From positions 434,001-498,000 of the forward strand of contig NZ_JBCFBA010000001.1 of assembly GCF_038562415.1 (NCBI RefSeq): a stretch of DNA of 64,000 bases. The letters run 5' to 3'. The stretch is from Solidesulfovibrio sp. GTDB taxonomy: Bacteria; Desulfobacterota; Desulfovibrionia; Desulfovibrionales; Desulfovibrionaceae. Shown here piece by piece: positions 1 to 8,953 of the stretch (position 1 is its first letter; the number at the start of each line of letters is the position of its first letter). Position numbers and translations under genes: made by a program. The notes under the pieces were generated by a model, which was not told the origin of the DNA, made no database searches, and worked only from the letters and a program-made list of their open reading frames with translations.

Positions 1-214
1 TGCGGATGCGGCCCTGGCCGGCGTGGATGAACTGTTCGTGTTCCCAGGGATGCCGGTGCGGCGGGATGACGCCCCCGGGCGCGACCTCGATGACGCGCAT
101 GCAGAAGTTGTCGGCCCCGTCGGCCTTGCCGAGGACCACCCGGCCGGTGACGCCGCGCATGGTGGCGGACGTCAGTTCCCTGGCCGGGGCGTCGCGGTAA
201 TCGATGCTTTTCAT
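1..214 (-). CDS. cupin-domain protein (C-terminus outside window)
   Basis: Reading down from the ATG at 214, the protein begins MKSIDYRDAPARELTSATM and reaches a typical cupin motif 1, PPHRHPWEHEQFIHAG, with two His and a Glu spaced as in metal-binding cupins (about residues 48-63). The stretch GVTGRVVLGKADGADNFCMRV forms the preceding strands. A GGAG ribosome site lies 8-9 bases before the ATG. The gene runs off the left edge, so only about 71 residues are visible. Small single-domain cupins with this motif bind a divalent metal and act as sugar isomerases, dioxygenases or ligand sensors; the role here cannot be decided. Confidence 0.8.
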   Translation of the reverse strand, partial: MKSIDYRDAPARELTSATMRGVTGRVVLGKADGADNFCMRVIEVAPGGVIPPHRHPWEHEQFIHAGQGRIR

Positions 215-401
215 GGGCAACGCTCCTGGCGCCCTGCCGTCGGCGGAGTTTGCCGCCGGGCATCGGCGCCAGGGCAGCCTACGCCGGCGGCCTTGCGGCG
301 TAAAGCCGGCCGGGGAGCCGTCGCGGCGGACGGCAACCCTTCCCTTTCGGCCTGGCTTTGGCTAGCATGCCCCATCGCCCGCATCGCGCCCGGAGTTTTC
401 C

Positions 402-1214
402 ATGCCCCTCATGAGCTTCCGCCTCGTCCCGGCCCTTTGCCTCGCCCTGGCCCTGTCCGCCTGCGCCCCCGCCAACAAGGCCGCTTCCCCGACGGCCAAG
501 GCCACGAAAAAAACCGCCTCGTCGCAGCCCGTCCCCGCCCAGGGAGCCTCTCCCCAGGGCGCGGCCGCCCAAGGCGCGTCGACCCAGGGCAAAAACGGCT
601 TCCGTGTGGTCATGGGCCAGCCCCTGCCCGGCGACACCGCCAAGCCGGCCCAGGGCCAGGCGACCGCCGCGCCCCAGTTCGCCGCGTCGGCCCCGGCCGC
701 CGGCCAGGTCCCCTTCCCCGCCCCGGCCCCGGGTTCGGACCAGGCCCTGGCCCCGGCCGCGCCCGCCGGGGCGCCGACGGGTTTCGGGGGCCTCAAATGG
801 GGCGACGCGCCCCACACCTTCCCGGGACTGGCCGTGCACGAGACGGACAAGGCCGCCGCGGTCACCACCTGCATCTGGCCCCAAGGCCCCAAGGACGTCT
901 TCGGCGCCCCCATCCGCGAGGCCTACTACGAATTCCACAAGGACCGCTTCTACCACGTCTGGCTCGAATTCGACGGTCTGGCCGCCTACAGGACGGCCCT
1001 GGAAGGGCTCACCCGCGCCTACGGCCCGCCCAGCCAGGAAGACCCGGCCAAATACTACCACGCCTGGAACCTCGGCGAGGTCAATGTCTACTGCGCCTAC
1101 CACCCCGCCGAAAACGACGGCGACGTCAGCTACTTCTACCAGCCCATCTACGAAACCATGATGGCCGCGCGCAAGGCGCAGGCCAAATCCGCGCCCAGGA
1201 GCAGGACGCCATGA
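402..1214 (+). CDS. secreted lipoprotein of unknown function
   Basis: The 270-residue protein opens with a lipoprotein signal: a short basic start, a Leu/Ala-rich core and the lipobox LSAC at about residues 18-21. Residues 22-125 are a low-complexity linker rich in Ala, Pro, Gln and Lys. A compact C-terminal domain (about 128-260) begins FGGLKWGDAPHTFPGL and is rich in Tyr, Trp and Phe (YYEFHKDRFYHVWLEF). This FxGLKWGD pattern recurs in small envelope proteins of Desulfovibrio-type bacteria, but I recognise no named function. The stop codon overlaps the ATG of the next gene (ATGA), so the two are probably translationally coupled. An in-frame ATG at 411 is an alternative start. Confidence 0.8.
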   Translation: MPLMSFRLVPALCLALALSACAPANKAASPTAKATKKTASSQPVPAQGASPQGAAAQGASTQGKNGFRVVMGQPLPGDTAKPAQGQATAAPQFAASAPAAGQVPFPAPAPGSDQALAPAAPAGAPTGFGGLKWGDAPHTFPGLAVHETDKAAAVTTCIWPQGPKDVFGAPIREAYYEFHKDRFYHVWLEFDGLAAYRTALEGLTRAYGPPSQEDPAKYYHAWNLGEVNVYCAYHPAENDGDVSYFYQPIYETMMAARKAQAKSAPRSRTP

Positions 1215-2716
1215 CCGCACGGCAAGCCTACGAAAGCCTCGTCGCCCACTCCCGGGAAAGCGCCGACCTCGGCGCCGCCCTGAGCCTGCTGTCCTGGGAC
1301 CAGCAGGTCATGCTGCCCCCGGCCGCCCATCCCGGCCGGGCCGCCCAGATCGGGGCCCTGACCGCCATCCTGCACCGCCGGGCCACGGACCCGCGCCTGG
1401 GCGAATGGCTGGCCGCCTGCGAAGCGGACGCGCCCCGGGAACCGGGGACGCCCGAGGCGGCCAACATCCGCGAATGGCGGCGCGATTTCGACCTGGCCGT
1501 GAAAATCCCCGAAGACCTGGCCGTGGCCCTGGCCCGGGCGGCCAGCGCCGGCCAGCGGGCCTGGGAATTCGCTAGGAAGGAAAACGATTTCAAGGCGTTC
1601 GCTCCGCACCTTCAAGAGCTGCTCGAACTTTCCAGGCGCAAGGCCGAAGCCATAGGCTACGCCGGCGAAGCCTACGACGCCCTGCTCGACACCTACGAGC
1701 CCGGCGAAACGGCGGCCAGCGTCGCCCCGATCCTGGCCGAGTTGCGCGACGCCAGCAAAGCCCTCCTGGAGGCGGTGAAGGACGCACCAGCGCCCAAGCC
1801 CCTGCCCGCCGGCCCCTATCCCGTCGCCGCCCAGCAGGCCCTGCTGGCCGACATCACGAGCCTGCTGGGCCTGCCCCCGGACGCCTCGCGCCTGGACGTC
1901 TCGGCCCATCCCTTTTCCACGCTCATCGGCCCGGGCGATGCCCGCATCACCGTGCGCTACGACGCGGCCGACTTCACGAAAGCCCTGTTCGGAGCGGTGC
2001 ACGAGACCGGCCACGCCCTCTACAGCCTCGGCCACGACAGCGGCGACGGCCGCCACGGCACGCCCATGGGCGAATTCGCCTCCCTGGGCGTGCACGAATC
2101 CCAGTCGCGGCTGTGGGAAAACCAGGTGGCCCGCTCCCTGCCCTTCTGGGAACACGTGCTGCCCCTGGCCGTTGCCCGGTTTCCGGCGCTTTCGGGCCTT
2201 TCGCCCGAGGAACTTTTCGCGGCCGTAAGCGCCATCCGGCCGGGGCTGATCCGGGTGGATGCCGACGAGACGACCTACAACCCGCACATCGTGCTGCGCT
2301 TCGAGCTGGAGCTGGCCCTGGTGCGCGGCGACCTGGCCGTGGCCGACCTGCCCGGGGCCTGGAACGAGAAATCCCGGGAGATCCTCGGGCTCGCGGCGCC
2401 GCGCGACGCCGAGGGCTGCCTGCAGGACGTGCACTGGTCCATGGGCGCTTTCGGCTATTTCCCCACCTACAGCCTGGGCAACGTCTACGCCGCCTGCCTG
2501 TTCGAGGCGGCCCGGGCCGCCCTGCCGGGCCTCGACGCCGCCATGGCCGCCGGCAGCTTCCGGCCCCTGCTCGACTGGCTTCGGGCCAACATCCACGAGA
2601 AAGGGCGGCTTTCGCGCCCGCGCGACCTGATCGCGGCGGCCACGGGCGAAAGCCCCACGGCCGGCCCGCTCATCCGCCATCTGCAAGCCAAGGCCAAGGC
2701 CGTCTACGGCCTGTGA
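1211..2716 (+). CDS. M32-family (Taq-type) metallocarboxypeptidase
   Basis: The protein has 501 residues, the usual length of thermostable carboxypeptidase 1 (M32). The zinc motif HETGH stands in GAVHETGHALYSLG at about residue 265, followed by the family signature MGEFASLGVHESQSRLWEN, which carries the second Glu. Other M32 landmarks are the N-terminal LLSWDQQVMLP and the C-terminal IRVDADETTYNPH and MGAFGYFPTYSLGN. Family members remove C-terminal amino acids from peptides in the cytoplasm, and no signal peptide is present. The start at 1211 overlaps the stop of the preceding lipoprotein gene; the frame stays open far upstream only because of the high GC content. Confidence 0.95.
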   Translation: MTARQAYESLVAHSRESADLGAALSLLSWDQQVMLPPAAHPGRAAQIGALTAILHRRATDPRLGEWLAACEADAPREPGTPEAANIREWRRDFDLAVKIPEDLAVALARAASAGQRAWEFARKENDFKAFAPHLQELLELSRRKAEAIGYAGEAYDALLDTYEPGETAASVAPILAELRDASKALLEAVKDAPAPKPLPAGPYPVAAQQALLADITSLLGLPPDASRLDVSAHPFSTLIGPGDARITVRYDAADFTKALFGAVHETGHALYSLGHDSGDGRHGTPMGEFASLGVHESQSRLWENQVARSLPFWEHVLPLAVARFPALSGLSPEELFAAVSAIRPGLIRVDADETTYNPHIVLRFELELALVRGDLAVADLPGAWNEKSREILGLAAPRDAEGCLQDVHWSMGAFGYFPTYSLGNVYAACLFEAARAALPGLDAAMAAGSFRPLLDWLRANIHEKGRLSRPRDLIAAATGESPTAGPLIRHLQAKAKAVYGL

Positions 2717-3057
2717 TCGGCCGCGCCGCGGCCTCGCCCGAAGGCCCGGCAGGGGGCCGGCGCCTTACGGAATTGTCGTAACCCGCCGCAACGATTCTCC
2801 TTGCCCTCCCGGGTGTTTAAGATTATCAACCGCCTCGTTTGACAATTTCAAACGCCGCCGGATCGCGGTTCCCACGGCCGCGTCCGGGTCTGCCCACAGC
2901 CGGGACGACCCTCTTTTTTCCTATACGATCCTGGGTTGTTGCCTTGTGGCACACCGTTGCCCGCGGGCCGTGGCATGGATCATGCTGCCTGTGGGGGCCG
3001 TCGGGGGACGGCTTGGACTCGGGGGATTGGTTTCACTTTTTCAAACGGGGAGAGCTC
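2717..3057. other. intergenic region upstream of the PBP gene
   Basis: This 341-base stretch holds no gene I can support. It contains a slightly AT-richer patch at 2815-2850 with a TTGACA at 2839-2844 but no convincing -10 partner at the right distance. A TATACGAT sequence near 2932 could be a -10 element without a good -35. The promoter of the D-Ala-D-Ala carboxypeptidase gene probably lies here. Confidence 0.4.
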
Positions 3058-4155
3058 ATGCGACGCGTTCTGTTCCTCGCCATCATTTTGTGCCTGATCG
3101 GTCCGAAAACGGCTTTGCCGGCGAAACATCCGGGCAAGCTGGCCGTCAAGGCCGCCATGGTCACGGAATACGGCTCGGGCCGGGTCCTTTACACCCAGGA
3201 CCCGGACAAACGCATCGCCCCGGCCTCCATCACCAAGGTCATGACCATGTACCTGGTCTTCGACCTGGTCTCCTCGGGCAAGGCCAGCTTCGCCGACAAG
3301 GTCAAGGTCAGCCGCCGGGCCGACGCCACGGGCGGCTCCACCATGAACCTGCGCACCGGCGAGGTCGTCACCCTCGACGAACTCATGCGCGGCATGGCCG
3401 TGGCCTCGGGCAACGACGCCGCCGTGGCCGTGGCCGAGCACTTCGGCGGCGTGCCCGCCTGGGTCGAGCGCATGAACCGCAAGGCCCAGGAACTGGGCAT
3501 GACCGCCACCACCTTCAAGACCCCCAACGGCCTGCCCGCCCCCGGCCAGCTGACCACGGCCCGCGACCTCATGAAACTGGCCACGAGCTACCTGCGCCAC
3601 TATCCCCAGGCCCTGCGCTACCACTCCGCCACCGAGGTCAGCCACCTGGGCGCCGTCCACGGCAACACCAACCGGCTCCTGGGCACGGTCGACGGCGTGG
3701 ACGGCCTCAAGACCGGCTACGTCGGCTCCAGCGGCTACAACATCATCGCCACGGCCAAACGCGGCGACACCCGGGTCATCGCCGTGGTCCTCGGCGGGCG
3801 CAGCAAGCAGGTCCGCAACCGCGAAACCGAACGCATCCTCAACGCCTCCTACTCCGGCGCCGTCAGCACCATGCTCGCCGCCACCGACGGCCCCGGCCAG
3901 GATGACGAGCCGGCCGCCCCGGTCAAGATCAAGCGTTCCCGCGCCGGCCGCCACCACGCCAAGGCCCTGCGCGTAGCCGACTCCGACCACGGCCGGGCCA
4001 AGATCGGCGCCAAGCGCGGCGCCTCGGCCCGCCTCGACGGCCACGACGGGGGCGTCAAAAAGACCCGCCACAAGGTGTCCGCGGAAAAATCGGCCAAGAC
4101 CGCTTCCCACGCCAAGTCCAAGAGCCACAAAAGGACCGGCGCCTCCGGCCGCTGA
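3058..4155 (+). CDS. D-alanyl-D-alanine carboxypeptidase (PBP5/DacA family)
   Basis: The 365-residue precursor has a signal peptide (MRRVLFLAIILCLIG to about residue 21). It carries all three serine-type penicillin-binding motifs: SITK (about residue 55), SGN in VASGNDAAV (about 115) and KTG in GLKTGYVGSSGYN (about 218). Such enzymes trim the terminal D-Ala from peptidoglycan stem peptides in the periplasm. The PBP5 C-terminal beta domain and amphipathic membrane anchor are missing. The last 75 or so residues are a Lys/Arg/His-rich tail (KKTRHKVSAEKSAKTASHAKS), which may bind cell wall or another polyanion. The ATG at 3058 follows a GGGGAGAG ribosome site. It stands alone in its own transcription unit. 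Confidence 0.93.
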   Translation: MRRVLFLAIILCLIGPKTALPAKHPGKLAVKAAMVTEYGSGRVLYTQDPDKRIAPASITKVMTMYLVFDLVSSGKASFADKVKVSRRADATGGSTMNLRTGEVVTLDELMRGMAVASGNDAAVAVAEHFGGVPAWVERMNRKAQELGMTATTFKTPNGLPAPGQLTTARDLMKLATSYLRHYPQALRYHSATEVSHLGAVHGNTNRLLGTVDGVDGLKTGYVGSSGYNIIATAKRGDTRVIAVVLGGRSKQVRNRETERILNASYSGAVSTMLAATDGPGQDDEPAAPVKIKRSRAGRHHAKALRVADSDHGRAKIGAKRGASARLDGHDGGVKKTRHKVSAEKSAKTASHAKSKSHKRTGASGR

Positions 4156-4350
4156 CCCCGCTCCCCAGTCGCGCGGCCGCCGCCCGGCACCTCCGGGAAG
4201 CGGCCGGGGCCTGTCGCCGGGTACCGGCCGCCGGTCACATGCAATCCTTCAATTGCGTGACAATCCAAGAGAAATACTGACAGCATTGACCCCATTGTTT
4301 CCCGGTTGGTAGTGTCGTTGCTTCTGCCAACCTCCAACCAGGAGACGTGT

Positions 4351-4560
4351 ATGAAAGTCAGCGCCAGAAATCTCATCCCCGGCACCGTCAAATCCATCAC
4401 CAACGGCATGGTCAGCAGCGAAGTGATCATCGAGATCGCCCCGGGCGTGGCCATCACGTCGGTCATCACCAAGCACTCCGTCGAGGACATGGGCCTTAAG
4501 GAAGGCGACGCCGTCAAGGCCATGGTCAAGGCCTCGAGCGTGATGCTGGTCACCGAATAA
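4351..4560 (+). CDS. mop: molbindin (single Mop domain), molybdate/tungstate-binding protein
   Basis: This 69-residue protein is one Mop/TOBE domain: KVSARNLIPGTVKSITNGMV, SEVIIEIAPG, ITSVIT and VEDMGLKEGDAVKAMVKASSVML. Mop proteins assemble as hexamers that store or buffer molybdate and tungstate in the cytoplasm. That role fits the aldehyde:ferredoxin oxidoreductase at 36.5-38.2 kb, which needs a tungsto- or molybdopterin cofactor. An AGGAG ribosome site lies 7 bases before the ATG. A possible promoter is TTGACC near 4286 with TAGTGT 18 bases on. A GC-rich hairpin follows the stop. Confidence 0.92.
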   Translation: MKVSARNLIPGTVKSITNGMVSSEVIIEIAPGVAITSVITKHSVEDMGLKEGDAVKAMVKASSVMLVTE

Positions 4561-4597
4561 CCCGTCCCAGGCAGTCGACAGGTTCGTCCCGCGCCCA

Positions 4598-4634
4598 GCC
4601 GGCCCCGGTCCGATGGCGGTCGACCGGGGCCGGC
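4598..4634 (+). terminator. GC hairpin downstream of mop
   Basis: A perfect 13-bp stem (arms 4598-4610 and 4622-4634, beginning GCCGGCCCCGGTC) encloses an 11-base loop. It lies 38 bases after the mop stop codon and before the deacetylase gene. No U-tract follows, so it is either a weak or Rho-assisted terminator or a 3'-end stabiliser. Confidence 0.55.
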
Positions 4635-4715
4635 GTTCGCCGCGCCTTGCCAAAGGCCGCGCCGCGGTGGCATCCTGACCCCGTGCGGCCGACAGGCGCC
4701 GCAGGGGAGGCGTCC

Positions 4716-5783
4716 TTGGAAAAGCCTTTTGCCGCGTTCCTTGCCGTGAGCCTCGTTTTGGGCTTCGTCCCGGCCGCCTTGGCCGGCCAGGCCGAAGGCG
4801 GCGGTTCCCGGGCGGTCTTTTCCGCCGTGGCCGGCCCGGACAGCCGCGCGGTCCAGCCGGCCGAGAAGAAATCCGGCCGCCTCACCGCCCCCGACCGCTC
4901 GCCGCCCGAGGCCACCGCCTTTCCGCCGCTCCCCTCCTTGCCGCCGGCCCTGGCCGGTTCCATCCGCCGGGTGGATACCCACGGCGAAAAACTCGTGGCC
5001 CTGACCTTCGACCTGTGCGAACTGGCCGACCAGGTGGCCGGCTACGACGGCGCCGTGGTCGAGGCCTTGCGCGCCGCCGGGGCCAAGGCCACCTTTTTCG
5101 CCGGCGGCAAGTGGCTGCGCTCCCATCCCCAGCGGGCCATGGAACTCATCGCCGACCCGCTGTTCGAAATCGGCAACCACGCCTGGACCCACGGCAACTT
5201 CGGCCGCCTGGATTCCCCGGCCATGGCCCGGGAGATCGCCTGGACGCAAGCCGAATACGCCCTGTTGCGGGAGCGTGTCGCCCGACAGGCCCGGGAAAAA
5301 GGCGTCGGCGAAGCGGCCATCGCCGCCATCCCCGCCGTGCCCAGGGTCTTTCGCTTCCCCTACGGCCGCTGCACCGACCAGGCCTTGCGCCTGCTCGCCT
5401 CCATGGGCATTGGCGCCGTCCAGTGGAGCCTCGCCACCGGCGACCCGGACCCGGCCGCGACGCCGCAGCGCATCCTGGACACCGTGCTGTCGCGCATCCG
5501 CCCGGGCGACATCGTCATCGGCCACGCCAACGGCTTCGGCCACGGCACGGCCGAGGCCCTGCCCCAGCTTTTGGCCGAACTGGCCAAGCGCGGCTACCGC
5601 TTCGTGACCGTCAGCGAGCTGCTGGCCGCCGGCCGGCCGGTGGCCGCCTCGGACTGCTACGATTCCCATCCCGGCGACACGGCCCGCTACGATGCCCTCT
5701 TCGGCGACGGCACCCTGCATCCGCGCAAAAAAAGCGGGCCGCGACCGGAACCGCGACCCGCTGTGGCACCGGATACCCCGTGA
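4716..5783 (+). CDS. secreted polysaccharide deacetylase (NodB-homology, TFDLC subtype)
   Basis: The 355-residue protein has a NodB fold. Motif 1 is LTFDLCE (about residue 93), followed by GYDGAVVEALRAAGAKATFF, motif 2 HAWTH (about 157), RFPYGRC (about 214) and GDIVIGHANG (about 265). The usual motif 1 is TFDDG; here Leu-Cys replaces the second Asp, so the metal site differs from classic chitin or peptidoglycan deacetylases. The TTG start at 4716 is chosen because a strong AGGGGAGG site stands 5 bases before it and a clean signal peptide (EKPFAAFLAVSLVLGFVPAALAG) follows at once. The 3' end carries the terminator of the convergent gene. Confidence 0.85.
   Translation: MEKPFAAFLAVSLVLGFVPAALAGQAEGGGSRAVFSAVAGPDSRAVQPAEKKSGRLTAPDRSPPEATAFPPLPSLPPALAGSIRRVDTHGEKLVALTFDLCELADQVAGYDGAVVEALRAAGAKATFFAGGKWLRSHPQRAMELIADPLFEIGNHAWTHGNFGRLDSPAMAREIAWTQAEYALLRERVARQAREKGVGEAAIAAIPAVPRVFRFPYGRCTDQALRLLASMGIGAVQWSLATGDPDPAATPQRILDTVLSRIRPGDIVIGHANGFGHGTAEALPQLLAELAKRGYRFVTVSELLAAGRPVAASDCYDSHPGDTARYDALFGDGTLHPRKKSGPRPEPRPAVAPDTP
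5727..5761 (-). terminator. intrinsic terminator of the minus-strand gene at 5787-6257
   Basis: Read on the minus strand, a hairpin with GCGGGTCGCG/CGCGGCCCGC arms (one mismatch) is followed by seven T. It lies inside the last codons of the convergent deacetylase gene, so the two transcription units overlap at their 3' ends. Confidence 0.75.
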
Positions 5784-5786
5784 CGG

Positions 5787-6257
5787 TCACTGCCCGGCCG
5801 GCTTTTGCGCCTCGGGCGCGGCCTCGCGGCGGAAATGGCTGACTGAAGCCACCTTGGAGTCCTTGCCGGCTTCCAGGTACTTGACGATCATGGTGTTCTT
5901 GCCGGTCAGCTTGCCGAAACAGGTGCCGTCGTCGTCGGCCATGAAGACCATGGCCCCGTCCAGGACGCCGACCACCGTCTCCTTGCCCTTGGCCGAGGCT
6001 TTCGTGCCGGAGAAATTCGGGCCGTCCTGCTTGTCGATGGTCAGCGTCCAGTCCAGGTGCTGGAATTTCGGGCTGTCGGAGGGCTCGGCATGGCCGGTCT
6101 TGCCCATGGACACGGTGTCGGACGTGCCCTTCCACACGCCCGTGATGTCGGGAACGGTTTTTTCCTTCTTTTCCTTGTGCTCGGCGGCCAGGGCCGGTAC
6201 GGCGATCAGGATGACGCCGACAAGGCCGGCCAGCAGCAGTGCGCGAAGACGAACCAT
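5787..6257 (-). CDS. small secreted protein of unknown function
   Basis: The 156-residue precursor has a clear signal peptide (MVRLRALLLAGLVGVILIAV, cleavage after ALAAE). The mature part begins with a Lys/Glu cluster (HKEKKEK) followed by ITGVWKGTSDTVSMGK. This opening and a later ..GAMVFMADDDGTCFGKLTGKNTMIVKYLEAG pattern look like a small beta-barrel of the lipocalin/ligand-binding sort, but I cannot name a family. The ATG at 6257 is preferred over the upstream 6299 start because GGAGG stands 5 bases before it and the signal peptide begins there. It is transcribed alone, with a terminator at 5727-5761. Confidence 0.75.
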   Translation of the reverse strand: MVRLRALLLAGLVGVILIAVPALAAEHKEKKEKTVPDITGVWKGTSDTVSMGKTGHAEPSDSPKFQHLDWTLTIDKQDGPNFSGTKASAKGKETVVGVLDGAMVFMADDDGTCFGKLTGKNTMIVKYLEAGKDSKVASVSHFRREAAPEAQKPAGQ

Positions 6258-6374
6258 GACAACCTCCGTTACGGACGATGCGCCCGGCACCGTGGTCATG
6301 ACGGCCGAGGGCGGGCCTTGGTAGGGAACAACCGCTTGAATGACACTTTGTCGTTGTAGGAAAAAGGATCAGCC

Positions 6375-7811
6375 ATGACAACCGATCGCGACCCCATTCT
6401 CGTGGCCGGCGGCGCCGCCGACTGCCTGCTGCTGCCCGCCATGGCCAACCGCCACGGCCTGGTGGCCGGGGCCACCGGCACGGGTAAGACCGTGACCCTG
6501 CGCCTTTTGGCCGAGGCCTTTTCCGCGCGCGGCGTCCCGGTCTTTCTGGCCGACGTCAAGGGCGACCTGTCGAGCCTGTGCGCCCCGGGCGGCGACAATC
6601 CCAAAATCGTGGCCCGGGCCCGGGAACTGGGCCTCGAACTCTCGCCTCGGGCCTTTCCCGTGACCTTCTGGGACGTCTTCGGCCGGCAGGGCCATCCGCT
6701 GCGCACCACGGTTTCGGAGATGGGGCCGCTGCTGCTGGCCCGCCTGCTGGGCCTCAACGAGACCCAGACGGGCGTGCTGGAGATCGTTTTCCGGGTGGCC
6801 GACGCCTCCGGCCTGCTGCTGCTCGACCTCAAGGACCTCCAAGCCATGACCGCCCAGGTGGGCGAGCACGCCCCCGAGTACCGCACCCGCTTCGGCAACG
6901 TCTCGGCGGCCTCGGTGGGGGCCATCCAGCGCGCCCTGGCTTCCCTGGGCGACCAGGGCGGGCAGGCCTTTTTCGGCGAACCGGCGCTGGATATCGACGA
7001 CCTGCTCCAGACCGACGCCTCGGGCCGCGGCGTCATCAACATCCTGTGCGCCGGGGCGCTGCTCGCCTCCCCCAAGGTCTACGCCGTCATGCTCCTGTGG
7101 CTTCTGGCCGAACTGTTCGAACGCCTGCCCGAGGTGGGCGACCCGGACAAGCCCAAACTCGTTTTTTTCTTCGACGAAGCCCATCTGCTGTTTGCCGACG
7201 CGCCGAAAGCCCTGCTCGAAAAAATCGAGCTGACCGTGCGGCTGATCCGCTCCAAGGGCGTGGGCGTCTATTTCGTGACCCAGTCGCCCCTGGACCTGCC
7301 GGACACGGTGCTCGGCCAGCTCGGCAACCGGGTGCAGCACGCCCTGCGCGCCTTCACCCCCCGCGACCGCAAGGCCGTGGAGGCGGCCGCCGCCACCTTC
7401 CGCCAGAACCCGGCCTTCGACGCGGCCGAAGCCATCACTGAACTGGGCGTGGGCGAGGCGCTCGTTTCCTGCCTGGACGGGCGCGGCCAGCCGGGTGTGG
7501 TCCAGCGCGCCCTGATCGTGCCGCCGGCCAGCCGGCTGGCGCCCCTGACCGAGGCCGAACAGCGGGACATCGTGCGGGCGAGCAACCTCTTTGGCCACTA
7601 CGAGCAGAGCGTGGACCGGGAGTCGGCCTTCGAACTGTTGCGCGACCGGGCCGAAAGCCGCGAGGAGCCGGAGAAGCCGGCCAAGCCCTCCCAGGCCGAA
7701 AAGCTGCTGACGGGCATGGCCCAAAGCGCCCTGCGCTCCATCGGCACGCAGATCGGCCGGCAGATCGCCCGGGGACTGCTCGGGGCGATCCTGGGCGGCT
7801 CCAAGCGCTAA
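6375..7811 (+). CDS. HerA-like ATPase, DUF853 family (YjgR type)
   Basis: The 478-residue protein starts close to its Walker A motif (GATGTGKT, residues 32-39), followed by FLADVKGDLSSL, a DUF853 hallmark. Walker B is LVFFFDEAHLLF (about residue 257), and the sensor region is GVYFVTQSPLDLPD. The tail IARGLLGAILGGSKR is also typical of the family. DUF853 proteins resemble the HerA/FtsK ring ATPases that move DNA, but their cellular role is not established; they are cytoplasmic and widespread in proteobacteria. The stop overlaps the stop of the convergent ABC permease gene by 4 bases. Confidence 0.93.
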   Translation: MTTDRDPILVAGGAADCLLLPAMANRHGLVAGATGTGKTVTLRLLAEAFSARGVPVFLADVKGDLSSLCAPGGDNPKIVARARELGLELSPRAFPVTFWDVFGRQGHPLRTTVSEMGPLLLARLLGLNETQTGVLEIVFRVADASGLLLLDLKDLQAMTAQVGEHAPEYRTRFGNVSAASVGAIQRALASLGDQGGQAFFGEPALDIDDLLQTDASGRGVINILCAGALLASPKVYAVMLLWLLAELFERLPEVGDPDKPKLVFFFDEAHLLFADAPKALLEKIELTVRLIRSKGVGVYFVTQSPLDLPDTVLGQLGNRVQHALRAFTPRDRKAVEAAAATFRQNPAFDAAEAITELGVGEALVSCLDGRGQPGVVQRALIVPPASRLAPLTEAEQRDIVRASNLFGHYEQSVDRESAFELLRDRAESREEPEKPAKPSQAEKLLTGMAQSALRSIGTQIGRQIARGLLGAILGGSKR

Positions 7812-8953
7812 TCCAGGGTCTGGCGGTAGCGCTTGACGCCAAGCCCCAGGGAGGCGAGCAGAAACAGGCAGATCGGCCACATGTGGGGCAGGATGTCGAA
7901 AAAGCCGTTGCCTTTGAGGACAATGCCGCGCACCACGCGCAGATAGTGGGTCAGCGGCAGCACCGAGCCGAGCCACTGGGCCCAGACCGGCATGCCCTGG
8001 AAGGGGAACATGAAGCCCGACAGCAGGATGCTCGGCAGGAAAAAGAAGAACGACATCTGCACGGCCTGGAGCTGGTTCTGGGCGACGGTGGAAAAGGTGA
8101 TGCCCACGCCCAGGTTGGCGGCGATGAAGGGAAAGGAGACGAGGAAAAGCAGGGGCAGGCTGCCGACGATGGGCACCTGGAAAAGGAGTATCGCCGCCAG
8201 GACAATAAGCGCCATCTGCAGATAGCCGACGATGATGTAGGGCAGGATCTTGCCCAGCAGCACCTCCACCGGCCGCACCGGGGTGATGAGCAGGTTTTCC
8301 ATGGTGCCGCGTTCGCGCTCGCAAGTGATGGCCAACGAGGTGATGATCACGAGCGTCATGGTCAGGACCACGCCCATGAGCCCGGGCACGATGTTGTACT
8401 GGGTGATGGCCTCGGGGTTGTAGCGGGCGTGCAGGCGCAAATCCATCGGGCCTTGCCCGGCGCGAAGAGGCAGCAACGGGCCGGTCAGGTCGCGGCTCAA
8501 GGCGTCGGTCGCCGCCTGGCGGATGGCGGCCACGGCGTTGGAGGTGGCCGAGGGGTCGGTGGCGTCGGCTTCGAGGAGCACCACCGGCCGGTCGCCGCGC
8601 ACGAGGTCGCGGCCGAAATTCGGCGGAATGGTCAGCACGAACTGGATGCGGCCCAGGCGCAGCAGTTCGTCGGCCTGCGCCTCGGTGACGATTTCCCGGG
8701 TGAATTCGAAATAGAGGCTGTTTTTCATGGCCGCGGCCAGGTCGCGGGAAAAAACCGAGCGGTCGTTGTCCAGGATGGCCGTGGGCAAGTGCTTGGGGTC
8801 GGAGTTGATGGCGTAGCCGAAAAGGATGAGCTGCAACAAGGGAATGCCGACCATCATGCCGAAGGTCACGCGGTCGCGGCGCATCTGCGTGAATTCCTTG
8901 GACACCATGGCCGCGAAGCGCCTGAATGAAAAAGAAACGCTTTTTCCCGTCAT
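7808..8953 (-). CDS. ABC-2 type efflux permease (YbhS/YbhR-like)
   Basis: The 381-residue membrane protein has one N-terminal helix (VGIPLLQLILFGYAINS). A large extracytoplasmic domain follows (about residues 50-170). Five more helices (about 180-375) include the ABC-2 signature region ERERGTMENLLITPVRPVEVLLGKILPY. It forms the membrane pore of the exporter with the ATPase at 8950-9870, whose stop overlaps this ATG (ATGA). Homologous systems usually have two permease genes; only one is present here, so it may act as a homodimer. It ends convergently against the DUF853 gene. Confidence 0.93.
   Translation of the reverse strand: MTGKSVSFSFRRFAAMVSKEFTQMRRDRVTFGMMVGIPLLQLILFGYAINSDPKHLPTAILDNDRSVFSRDLAAAMKNSLYFEFTREIVTEAQADELLRLGRIQFVLTIPPNFGRDLVRGDRPVVLLEADATDPSATSNAVAAIRQAATDALSRDLTGPLLPLRAGQGPMDLRLHARYNPEAITQYNIVPGLMGVVLTMTLVIITSLAITCERERGTMENLLITPVRPVEVLLGKILPYIIVGYLQMALIVLAAILLFQVPIVGSLPLLFLVSFPFIAANLGVGITFSTVAQNQLQAVQMSFFFFLPSILLSGFMFPFQGMPVWAQWLGSVLPLTHYLRVVRGIVLKGNGFFDILPHMWPICLFLLASLGLGVKRYRQTLD

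Noticed and set aside
23-1210. Long open frame continuous with the M32 carboxypeptidase
   Set aside because: It is open only because of high GC; the lipoprotein gene occupies this region in another frame and the M32 fold starts at 1211 with an ATGA overlap.
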